From Chloroflexota bacterium (lineage in GTDB: Bacteria; Chloroflexota; UBA6077; JACCZL01): a stretch of DNA of 22,795 nt. Positions 1 through 6,769 of the stretch are shown here, one piece after another. Position 1 is the stretch's first letter. Every line of letters starts with the position of its first letter. The stretch spans positions 1 to 22,795 of the forward strand of contig JADLFM010000044.1 in the NCBI GenBank assembly GCA_020845495.1, given 5' to 3'. Made by a program: the position numbers and the translations under genes. Under the pieces are notes generated by a model. It made no database searches. It saw only the letters and a list, made by a program, of their open reading frames with translations, and was not told the DNA's origin.

Positions 1-146
1 AGTCGCTGCGCGACGCTCCAGTCGCACCAGTGCCTGCCGTTCCCGACGGCCGTCGCGCAGCGACGGAATGACTGTAGGCGGGGGTTTCAACCCCCGACCG
101 CCCGTTCCATGATGCTTCGGGTACACCGATGAACATGCAATCGCCC
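1..146 (+). repeat. Foldback repeat, copy A (left part cut by window edge)
   Basis: This is the right two thirds of a dispersed foldback element. It aligns without gaps to 228-373 with about six mismatches. It holds nested palindromes (CGTCGCGCAGCGACG near 51-65 and a GGGGGTT-TC-AACCCCC hairpin near 80-95) and ends in GATGAACATGCAATCGC at 128-144. That end is the inverted counterpart of the left end of copy C at 22651-22667. It has no coding capacity and looks like a MITE-like non-autonomous element; no transposase is nearby. Confidence 0.8.
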
Positions 147-162
147 TGATGCTGCTACCAGT

Positions 163-373
163 GCAATCGTATGCTGAGCGCGTCGTGCGGCGGCGTCGGG
201 GCTTGAAAGCCCCGCCTACCATCCTGCAGTCGCTGCGCGACGCTCCAGTCTCACCAGTGCCGGCCGTTCCCGACGGCCGTCGCGCAGCGACGGCGTGACT
301 GTAGGCGGGGGTTTCAACCCCCGACCGCCCGTTCCATGATGCTTCGGGTACACCAATGAGCATGCAATCGCCG
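163..373 (+). repeat. Foldback repeat, copy B (complete, about 210 bp)
   Basis: This is the only complete copy in the window. The left arm carries a GGGGCTT-GA-AAGCCCC hairpin (197-212), GCCTAC, then a GTCGCTGCGCGAC palindrome near 229-241. The right arm carries the same modules in inverted order: CGTCGCGCAGCGACG, GTAGGC, then GGGGGTT-TC-AACCCCC (307-322). The whole element can therefore fold on itself. The ends (about 163-178 and 355-371) are imperfect inverted repeats. Positions 193-276 match 22681-22764 at 83 of 84 bases. It lies head-to-tail with copy A. I see no gene in 1-424. Confidence 0.8.
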
Positions 374-424
374 TGCCGGGCACGCCCCAACTGGATGGCT
401 GAGGGTTGACGCGTTCCGGCGGCG

Positions 425-1945
425 CTACTCGCCGGGCGCGCTCAGGTCGAGCGTCGGGCGCAGGCCCGGTCCCCACTCCACCGCGCGTACCGTGTCGAGC
501 TTGCCGAGGCGACGGAGGATGTCGGCGGCGGCGCGGCTCCCACGCAGGATCTCGTCGGCGGGCTTCCGCAGGTCGTCTGGCAGGTCCGGGTGGTCCGCGA
601 CCATCTCGGCGTAGCCGCGCACCAGGGACAGGCGGTTGTTGACTTCGTGCTGGGCCGTGCGCGCCGAGAGCAGCACCCCGTCCAGGCGGGCCTCTTCGTG
701 ACCGACGAGCGTCGCGGCGGCCAGGCCGGCGAGCACCTCCAGCAGGTCGGCGTCCTCCAGGCCGAAGCGCCGACCGCCCTGCTCGACGGTCACCGAGATG
801 GCTCCCAGGATCCGGTCCTCGTCGACGAGCGGCGCGGCCACCTCCGCCGCGACCGTGCCCTCTGGCAGGTCCGCGTCGGACGGCGGCACATCGTAGTTCA
901 CCACTACCGGGCGACGGCGCTCGACGGCCAGTGTGATAGCGCTTCCAGCTCCGCCGACCGAACTGCCCTCGGAGGCCCCGGTCTGCGTCGCGAGCGGCAT
1001 CAGGGTCTGGGCCTGCTCGTCCCAGCGTGCGATCAGCACCCGGTCGCCGTCCAACAGTCGCATCGCCTCCTCGGCGATCGATCCGACGAGCCGCTGCGGG
1101 TCGCCCTCCGCTGCGAAGTCACGCACGACGCGCAGCAGACTCTGCCCGCGCAGGAACTGGCGCTCGCGCTCGGCCTCGGCCTCTTTCCGATCTGTGACGT
1201 CGTGGAAGTAGACCGAGACGCCGTCGGCATCAGGGTAGGCATGCACCTCCAGCCAGCGGCGCGTCGGCTCGTAGAACGTCTCCAGGGAGGTGGTGATGCC
1301 CTGATCGCTGGCCCGAGCCAGCTCGCGCGCGAGGTCCGAGGTTGCAAGCTCGGGGTAGAGATCGGGCAGACGCTGGCCCAGCAGACTGCGGCCATCGCGC
1401 CCGAAGGTCTCTTCGGCGATGGGGTTCACGAAGGTGAACCGCCAGGAGCGGTCGAGCGCGAAGAAGCCGTCAGTGACGCGCTCCAGGATCTGGCTGATCC
1501 TGCGCGCTTGCTCCGCCACGGCCTGCCGCTGCGCCTCAACCTGCCGACGCAGCCGGTTCCGCTCCAGGGCGGTCCGCACGGCGCGCCGGAGGCCCGGCTC
1601 GGTGACCTTTGTCTTGTCGAGGCAGTCAAGCGCTCCGGCGCTCAGGGCTGCTGTGGCCAGTTCGGTACTGGCCATGGCGCTCACCATGATGACGGCGAAC
1701 GGGATCGTGCCGTCCTCACCGGTCAGCCTGCTGAGGACCTCCAGCCCGGTCGTGTCGGGCAGGTGGAAGTCCAGGATGGCGCACTGGGGCGGCGCGCGCT
1801 CGATGATGGCGAGCGCGCGCGCACCGGTGTCGACGACCGTCGTGGCGTAGGGGATGTCGGGATCCCCTCGCAGATACCACGTGTACAGGTCGGTGCAGGC
1901 CGGATCGTCCTCGACGATCAGGACGCGTACGCTGTCCTCACCCAT
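425..1945 (-). CDS. Receiver-PAS-GAF protein with a histidine-kinase DHp-like end, no ATPase domain
   Basis: This 506-residue signalling protein starts with a response-regulator receiver domain (about 5-125). It has the acidic pair D13/D14, phosphoacceptor D59 in LDFHLPD, S89 and K111. A coiled coil (about 125-155) leads to a PAS domain (about 155-260, VTDGFFALDRSWRFTFVN) and a GAF domain (about 275-415). The last 75 residues look like a kinase dimerisation helix pair with H433 in AQHEVNNRL, but the protein stops there. There is no N, G1 or G2 box, so it cannot autophosphorylate in the classical way. The ATG has GGGAGGG about 10 nt upstream. It may be a phosphorelay intermediate, or a sensor whose catalytic domain was lost. 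Its partner is not identifiable; the neighbouring Mo-cofactor genes run in the same direction but are separated by 180 bp. Confidence 0.8.
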   Translation of the reverse strand: MGEDSVRVLIVEDDPACTDLYTWYLRGDPDIPYATTVVDTGARALAIIERAPPQCAILDFHLPDTTGLEVLSRLTGEDGTIPFAVIMVSAMASTELATAALSAGALDCLDKTKVTEPGLRRAVRTALERNRLRRQVEAQRQAVAEQARRISQILERVTDGFFALDRSWRFTFVNPIAEETFGRDGRSLLGQRLPDLYPELATSDLARELARASDQGITTSLETFYEPTRRWLEVHAYPDADGVSVYFHDVTDRKEAEAERERQFLRGQSLLRVVRDFAAEGDPQRLVGSIAEEAMRLLDGDRVLIARWDEQAQTLMPLATQTGASEGSSVGGAGSAITLAVERRRPVVVNYDVPPSDADLPEGTVAAEVAAPLVDEDRILGAISVTVEQGGRRFGLEDADLLEVLAGLAAATLVGHEEARLDGVLLSARTAQHEVNNRLSLVRGYAEMVADHPDLPDDLRKPADEILRGSRAAADILRRLGKLDTVRAVEWGPGLRPTLDLSAPGE

Positions 1946-2125
1946 CCGGACGCAACCCTCCCAATCCCGTGTCCCCTACGTCTACTATGATCGTTCGGCG
2001 CGAGCGCCTGGGACAATGTCCGATGGGCAACGATCGGCAGATTCGGCCATCGTGAACGAAGACACAACCAGGAGCGGAAACCGCGTCAACCGTGAGGCCG
2101 CTCGCCGCTCCGAAGGCTGAGGTGA

Positions 2126-3145
2126 CTACTCGTCTTCGTCCTCGTAGTTGGGGAAGCGAAAGGCCATCTCGCGACCCAGCATGCCGCCGTGCCCGAGCCG
2201 CGCGAGGTCGTCGCGTCCGATGGGCTCGCCGGCAAACAGGCGAGGCAGCACCAGGTCGAGGATCGTCTTGTGCGAATACATCTCGCACGACGAGAGCCCG
2301 AAGAGCGGCACGGCCTCGACGTAGGCCAGCCAGAAGAGGCTGCCCGGATGGACTGGCACGCCGTGCTTGACGATCCGCGCCCCGACCGAGCTGAGGGCGC
2401 CGAACAGCGGCTCCAGCGGGTCCAGCGAGCTGGCCCCGGCCGCCATGATCAGGTCCGGCGCGGCTTCGAGCACCTCGTGGAGCACGGAGGTGTAGAGATC
2501 ACCGCTTCGCGCTTCGCCGACGGCCACCAGCTCGGAGCCGAACCACGCCAGTTTCCGCTCGAGCACGCTCTGGAACCGGTCGCGCGAACGTGCGTCCACC
2601 CGCTCCAGGATCAGCGCGGCGACGCGCATCGGCCGGAACGGCAGCACCCGGAGCGGCGGCGTGTCACGGCAGAGCCGCTCGATCTCTTCGATGGTGGTGC
2701 GGGGGATCACGAACGGCGTGACCTTGGCCCCGGCCAGCTCGTCGCCAGCTTCTACTGGCTGGTAGTCGAAGCGCGTCAGGACCGAGATGCCGTCGTAGGC
2801 GTTGACGGCGTGCAGCCGCTCCACGTCGATGCGCAGCAGCCCGCGGTGGTCGGCCCGCAGCGTGTACTGACTCTCGGCAGGGCCGCGCACCGACACGCCG
2901 GGTCCGGCGATGGCCTGGGCGAGCCGGGCGCCGGCCACGGTCTCGTGCAGCTCGCCAGCGTCGATGCCGAGCAGATGCAGCTCCCGGCTGCCCAGCTCGC
3001 GAAGCGCCGTGAGGTGCTCCCCGGCGACGATCTCGCCCTTACGAAGGACGAACTTCGTGCCGGTCGCATTGCGGACGGCATGGGCAATCACCCGACCGAC
3101 ATCCTGGTCGTCAATATCCTGGGCCAGCACGCGCCGCGTCTGCAT
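2126..3145 (-). CDS. Molybdopterin-binding domain protein (MoeA/MogA-like C-terminal fold)
   Basis: This 339-residue protein resembles the molybdopterin-binding partner that in other bacteria is found with, or fused to, MobA/MocA-type nucleotidyltransferases. The N-terminal half (LAQDIDDQDVGRVIAHAV, then GEHLTALRELG) is of the kind found in such proteins. The C-terminal half has the molybdopterin-binding signature region (IMAAGASSLDPLEP, HGVPVHPGSLFWLAY, then a C-x-M-Y-S-H-K segment). The reading frame is open up to an ATG at 3274, but the natural start is the ATG at 3145: residues before it are just antisense-like Arg-rich sequence overlapping the upstream gene. The start lies in a TGATG motif inside a 23-bp triplication and has no good Shine-Dalgarno sequence, so translation probably depends on coupling to the upstream gene. 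Its likely role is handling the Mo cofactor for Mo hydroxylase maturation. Confidence 0.75.
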   Translation of the reverse strand: MQTRRVLAQDIDDQDVGRVIAHAVRNATGTKFVLRKGEIVAGEHLTALRELGSRELHLLGIDAGELHETVAGARLAQAIAGPGVSVRGPAESQYTLRADHRGLLRIDVERLHAVNAYDGISVLTRFDYQPVEAGDELAGAKVTPFVIPRTTIEEIERLCRDTPPLRVLPFRPMRVAALILERVDARSRDRFQSVLERKLAWFGSELVAVGEARSGDLYTSVLHEVLEAAPDLIMAAGASSLDPLEPLFGALSSVGARIVKHGVPVHPGSLFWLAYVEAVPLFGLSSCEMYSHKTILDLVLPRLFAGEPIGRDDLARLGHGGMLGREMAFRFPNYEDEDE

Positions 3146-3201
3146 CACCGCACCCGCCGCGTCTGCATCACCGCACCCGCCGCGTCTGCATCGCCGTACC
3201 C
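3133..3201 (-). repeat. Three tandem 23-bp units at a gene junction (TGATG coupling motif)
   Basis: Units lie at 3133-3155, 3156-3178 and 3179-3201; the first two are identical and the third differs at two bases. Each unit carries a CAT (3143, 3166, 3189), that is, an ATG on the minus strand, so the three ATGs lie in three different frames. The upstream gene ends MQTRRVR-stop in a TGATG at 3166-3170. That ATG opens a 7-codon frame MQTRRVR-stop ending in a second TGATG at 3143-3147, whose ATG starts the molybdopterin-binding gene (MQTRRVL). Confidence 0.95.
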
Positions 3202-4415
3202 ACGCGGGCGCGCCACCCCTGCCAATCCTGCACGATCTGCGTGTCGTGCGGGAACGCCATCTCGGGCAGGGCATCTGGAGGAAAGCCGGCTAGGTCGGTC
3301 AGGTCTTCCTCGGCCAGCAGCGTGCCGCCGCGCACCTCGGCAGCGTAGGCGATCACGATGACTGGCTTGCCCGCCGACGAGTAGACGCCAATCAGACCTG
3401 TTATGTCAACATCCAGCCCGGTCTCTTCCTTCGTCTCGCGCCGCGCGGCCGCCTCGCAGACCTCGCCGCGATCCACGAAGCCCGACGGAAAGCTCCACTG
3501 GCCCTGCCCCGGCTGCTGACCTCGCCGCCCCAACAGGATGCCGTCCGCCCACGGCACGACCGTCAGCACGGCGACCTTCGGATCGTTCCAGACCACGAAG
3601 TCGCAGGCCGGGCAGGCCGGGTGCTCGCGATTCTGGTCGTAGGAGATCGGCTTGACGACCAGCGGCGTGGCGCAGCGCGGACAGAAGCGGTATCCGCCGA
3701 GGTGCGGATGGCCGCTGTCAGCAGGCGAGGTCGGTGTCTCCTCGGCAGTGGTCGGTGTCTCCTTCGCGCCGGCCGGCTGCTCGCTCGGAGCGGCCCCGTT
3801 TGAGGCCGCCGGGGCCACCGGCGGCGCTGGCGTCGCGCCGGTCAGGGCCGCGTACGCTTCGGGCGTGTCCACGTCGGTCTGGAGCGCCGCGTCTGGCAAC
3901 TCCAGCCAGGCGATCTCGTGCCGGTACTGCTGGAGGAGCGCCCGTCCGCCCTGGTCGCCGGTCTGCTCCAACAGCTCTGCGAAGCGCGAGCGATCCCACA
4001 GGACCGGGTTGCCGGGGACGTTGCCGTACCGTGGGCGCACGATGCTGCTGCCCGAGCGCTCGTACAGGTCCAGCAGTCGGTCGACGATCGATGCGTCGAT
4101 GAACGGCTGATCGGCCAGCAGCACGACGACGGCATCAACCTCTGGGCGCACGGCGTTGAGGCCGACTCGCAACGACGTGCTCATGCCCTGGGCGTAGTCG
4201 GGGTTGTGCTCGACCCGCACAGCCAGTCCGGACAGCTCCGCTTCGACCGCCGACCGGGCTGCCCCGGTGACGACGATGGTCTGCTTCGCACGGGACGCCA
4301 GCGCGGCCTGGGCGGCGCGGCGCACCAGCGACGTACCCTCGTACTGAAGGAGTTGCTTCGGCTGGCCCATCCGTGACGATGTGCCAGCCGCCAGGACGAT
4401 CGCCGTGACGTTCAT
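3168..4415 (-). CDS. MocA-type molybdenum cofactor cytidylyltransferase fused to a zinc-ribbon Nudix hydrolase
   Basis: This is a 415-residue fusion. Residues 1-193 form a MobA/MocA-like nucleotidyltransferase with the nucleotide-binding loop LAAGTSSRMGQPK (8-20), LLADQPFI (99-106), GNPVLW (135-140) and DVDTPEAY (181-188). In the known family this domain transfers CMP or GMP to molybdopterin; CMP is likelier because CO dehydrogenase-type enzymes use the cytidine dinucleotide. A Pro/Thr/Ala-rich linker (194-240) leads to a zinc ribbon (C245, C248, C268, C271) and a Nudix domain (about 280-395) with a complete Nudix box, G312-x5-E318-x7-R326-E327-x2-E330-E331-x-G333. Such ribbons occur in NudC-type NADH pyrophosphatases, but the substrate cannot be told here. 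The start overlaps the upstream xdhC stop as ATGA. The last eight residues (AMQTRRVR) come from the 23-bp triplication at the 3' end. Confidence 0.85.
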   Translation of the reverse strand: MNVTAIVLAAGTSSRMGQPKQLLQYEGTSLVRRAAQAALASRAKQTIVVTGAARSAVEAELSGLAVRVEHNPDYAQGMSTSLRVGLNAVRPEVDAVVVLLADQPFIDASIVDRLLDLYERSGSSIVRPRYGNVPGNPVLWDRSRFAELLEQTGDQGGRALLQQYRHEIAWLELPDAALQTDVDTPEAYAALTGATPAPPVAPAASNGAAPSEQPAGAKETPTTAEETPTSPADSGHPHLGGYRFCPRCATPLVVKPISYDQNREHPACPACDFVVWNDPKVAVLTVVPWADGILLGRRGQQPGQGQWSFPSGFVDRGEVCEAAARRETKEETGLDVDITGLIGVYSSAGKPVIVIAYAAEVRGGTLLAEEDLTDLAGFPPDALPEMAFPHDTQIVQDWQGWRARVGTAMQTRRVR

Positions 4416-5206
4416 GCCGGAACGGGCGTCCGCACCGCCCCGTGGCGTCCCAGGGTATCGACGCCGTTCTTGGCGGCGACTATCTCGGCAAGGATCGACA
4501 GGGCGATCTCTTCCGGGTTCCGCGCGCGGATGTCCAGGCCGATGGGCGCATGGACCTTCGCCAACTGCTCGTCCGTCAGGCCGACGCCCTTGAGGCGCTC
4601 GATACGCCCGGCGTGGGTGCGCCGGCTGCCGATGGCTCCGATGTAGCGCACGTCGTGCTTGACGGCCTCGATGATAGCCGGGTCATCGAGCTTCGGATCG
4701 TGGGTCAGGACGACCACATACGTGGAGAGGTCCATCCGTGCCGTGGCCAGGAACTCGTCGGCGTATCCGACGACGATCTCGTCGGCCTTCGGGAAACGCT
4801 CGCGGTTCGCCCACTGGCCCCGCGCATCCACCACCGTCACGCGGAAGCCGAGCACCTTCGCAAGCTCGGTGAGCGGGACACCGGCATGGACGCCGCCGAA
4901 GATCAGCAGCCGGTCCGGCGAGGGGTAGACGTCGTAGAAGACCAGCGTCGGCTCGCCCTGTCCGTCAGCAGGCGCGTACTCGACCGTTTTTGACTCGGCC
5001 TTCAGCAGCCGCTCACGATAGTCGCCGCGGGCCTTCGCGTCGAGCTCGGCGCTTCCGAGCGAGCCGCGCGCGCTGCCGTTCGGGTAGATCAGCATCCGAG
5101 AACCGACCCCGGCCGGGCCAGCCACGACGGTCGCCACCACGGCCGATTCCTCGGCTTCGACCCGCTGGCGCACCTCGGCCAGGATGCTCTGCTGGCCCTC
5201 ACTCAT
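4412..5206 (-). CDS. XdhC/CoxF-type maturation factor with Rossmann domain
   Basis: This 264-residue member of the XdhC/CoxI family is the larger half of a split pair. Residues 1-95 are a degenerate XdhC N-terminal-like region. Residues 98-245 are the XdhC Rossmann domain, with RLLIFGGVHAGVPL (99-112), VTVVDAR (123-129), LTHDPKLDDPAI (167-178) and YIGAIGSRRTHAGR (188-201). In the known family XdhC binds Mo cofactor, promotes its sulfuration and delivers it to xanthine dehydrogenase-like apoenzymes. Both ends overlap neighbours by ATGA (5203-5206 and 4412-4415), so it is translated as part of a tight operon with the small XdhC before it and MocA after it. Assigning coxF rather than xdhC is not possible without the target enzyme. 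Confidence 0.85.
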   Translation of the reverse strand: MSEGQQSILAEVRQRVEAEESAVVATVVAGPAGVGSRMLIYPNGSARGSLGSAELDAKARGDYRERLLKAESKTVEYAPADGQGEPTLVFYDVYPSPDRLLIFGGVHAGVPLTELAKVLGFRVTVVDARGQWANRERFPKADEIVVGYADEFLATARMDLSTYVVVLTHDPKLDDPAIIEAVKHDVRYIGAIGSRRTHAGRIERLKGVGLTDEQLAKVHAPIGLDIRARNPEEIALSILAEIVAAKNGVDTLGRHGAVRTPVPA

Positions 5207-5523
5207 TGGAGCGACTCCAGCGGCTCGATGTACACGTCGATGATGCCGCCGCAGGCCAGCCCGACCTCGAACGCCTGCTCGTCGCTGATGCCGTAGTGAA
5301 CCAGGCGCGGCGTGCTCGTCTCCAGCACGTCGAGCGAGTGCAGGATCACGTCAGCCTCGACGCAGCCGCCGCTGACCGATCCTGCCATCTCGCCCGTCTC
5401 GGAGACGGCCATCTTCGCGCCTTCCTTGCGGGGCGCGGAGCCGTACGCGCGCACGACGGTCGCCATTGCCACGCGCTCGCCGCGCTGCTGCCAGCGGTCG
5501 ACGTCGGGAAGAATCTCAAGCAT
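5203..5523 (-). CDS. Small XdhC/CoxI N-terminal domain protein
   Basis: This 106-residue protein corresponds to the XdhC_CoxI N-terminal domain alone: GSAPRKEGAKMAV (28-40), GSVSGGCVE (48-56) and GLACGGIIDVYIE (88-100, with C91 in the conserved CGG). In longer XdhC proteins this domain precedes the Rossmann part, which here is the next gene. The two genes share a 4-bp ATGA overlap at 5203-5206, suggesting that the two halves act as a complex. The ATG start has GGAGGTGG about seven bases upstream. A weak TACACT -10-like box lies at 5584-5589 on the minus strand; I see no -35. Confidence 0.85.
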   Translation of the reverse strand: MLEILPDVDRWQQRGERVAMATVVRAYGSAPRKEGAKMAVSETGEMAGSVSGGCVEADVILHSLDVLETSTPRLVHYGISDEQAFEVGLACGGIIDVYIEPLESLQ

Positions 5524-5633
5524 CGCGCCACCTCCGCTTTGGCCGGCGAGCGTGCCGCGCCAGGGGTAGTAGTCAATGCTTGAAGTGTATCGCGCAATGC
5601 CGCCAGACCGCCGAAAGGGCGATGCTTGCCAGC

Positions 5634-6659
5634 TCAGGCGTCCGCGCCGACGATCCGGTGCACCACCGTCCAGACCGCCGGCAAGAGCGCACGCACCTCG
5701 TCCGCCCGCGCCCGCATGTCCGACGGTGACCGAATGCCCAGGTCGGCCAGCAGCGCGCGGAACGCCGGCTCGAAGCGGCCGGCTTCTGCGGGCGCGTCGG
5801 CGGACAGGATGGTCTGGCAGCGGGCCGCCGTCACGGCGATCCAGAAGACGGCCTCGCGGTGCAGACCCCCGTCGATCAGCTCGCGGCTGCCGTCAATGGC
5901 GATCCGCCGCGTCTCGGGGCTGATGTCCGCCGAGAATGAGAACGCCGAACGACGGGCCGCCGCCGCGACGTCGAACAGGTCGGCCAGCATCGACACCTGG
6001 CGATCCACCTGTCCGCGTGTGTGGTCGGCGCAGCCGAGCAGGCGCAGAAGTCGCTCGTGGAGCGCCGACTCGCCGCGCTCGGCCAGCGCCTCGCGCGCCG
6101 CGACGTAGCGGCGGCGCACGGTCGGATTCCTGAGCGAGGCGATCAGTGGCAGCAGCGTCGGGATGCTCACGCCGAACAGCCAGATGATGGCCTGCTCATG
6201 AAACGGCTGCTCGGCGGTGAGCGCATCCAGGTAGCCGAGCGCGCGGCGTTCGGCGTGCCTGCACCGCCGGAGCACCCAGGTCGGATCGGCGTAGCGCTCT
6301 TCCACCGACCGCTGCAGTTCGGCGAGATGTCCTGTCGCGTCGTACAGGACGCTCGGCACGCGGAAGCCGCCGGCCAGCGCGAAGTCGGCCAGCACCATCT
6401 CGGATGTCCGCAGACTGGCCAGCGGGATCGACGAGACCTCGATGGTCAGCTCTTCCCGCTGGAGCTTGATGCGTTCGGGAGCCGGGTGGTCGTCGGCGAC
6501 GACGAGGTTCAGATCCAGGTCCGAGGTGCGCGGCAGCAGATCGTCATCGGCCAGCCAGTTGGCGGACCCGGCGATGTATGCGCCAATGACGCCGGGCAGT
6601 CGGCATCCCTCCTGCCGCACCCAGTCCGCGGCCAGCCGTTTCGCCTCGCCAACGCGCAT
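5634..6659 (-). CDS. Nucleotidyltransferase-fold protein of unknown substrate
   Basis: This 341-residue protein has an N-terminal minimal nucleotidyltransferase pattern: GAYIAGSANW (26-35) with G31-S32, followed by SDLDLNLVV (46-54) with D47 and D49 as metal ligands. A strand (LTIEVSSIP) follows that could supply the third carboxylate. The rest (about 100-340) is alpha-helical, Arg- and Ala-rich, and resembles no domain I can name; a helical C-terminal domain is usual in antibiotic nucleotidyltransferases and related enzymes. The ATG has GGAGGG seven bases upstream. It lies between coxE and the xdhC pair in the same orientation, behind a strong hairpin at 6721-6751, so it is probably a separate unit or only partly co-transcribed. 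A link to Mo cofactor chemistry is speculative; an aminoglycoside-type enzyme is an alternative. Confidence 0.6.
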   Translation of the reverse strand: MRVGEAKRLAADWVRQEGCRLPGVIGAYIAGSANWLADDDLLPRTSDLDLNLVVADDHPAPERIKLQREELTIEVSSIPLASLRTSEMVLADFALAGGFRVPSVLYDATGHLAELQRSVEERYADPTWVLRRCRHAERRALGYLDALTAEQPFHEQAIIWLFGVSIPTLLPLIASLRNPTVRRRYVAAREALAERGESALHERLLRLLGCADHTRGQVDRQVSMLADLFDVAAAARRSAFSFSADISPETRRIAIDGSRELIDGGLHREAVFWIAVTAARCQTILSADAPAEAGRFEPAFRALLADLGIRSPSDMRARADEVRALLPAVWTVVHRIVGADA

Positions 6660-6720
6660 GTAGCCACCCTCCGCGAGCCAGCGATGGTGACCGGTCCCGA
6701 TGTCGCTTCGCGCAGACTGA

Positions 6721-6751
6721 GGCCCCGGCCTGCGAGCGCAGGACCGGGGCC
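6721..6751 (-). terminator. Strong GC hairpin after coxE
   Basis: GGCCCCGG and CCTGC pair with GCAGG and CCGGGGCC around a four-base loop, giving a 13-bp stem with one bulged base. It starts about 19 bp after the coxE stop. No clear T-tract follows on the minus strand, so termination efficiency is uncertain; it may instead stabilise the 3' end of the moxR-coxE message. Confidence 0.55.
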
Positions 6752-6769
6752 GGAGGTCGTGCCGAGCGA

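Noticed and set aside
590..1990. Long plus-strand frame opposite the receiver-PAS-GAF gene
   Set aside because: His-, Arg- and Gln-rich shadow of the real gene on the other strand, with no start signal or recognisable domain.
3146..3274. 43-residue N-terminal extension of the molybdopterin-binding protein
   Set aside because: Arg-rich and overlapping the MocA-Nudix coding sequence in another frame; the TGATG-coupled ATG at 3145 explains the start better.
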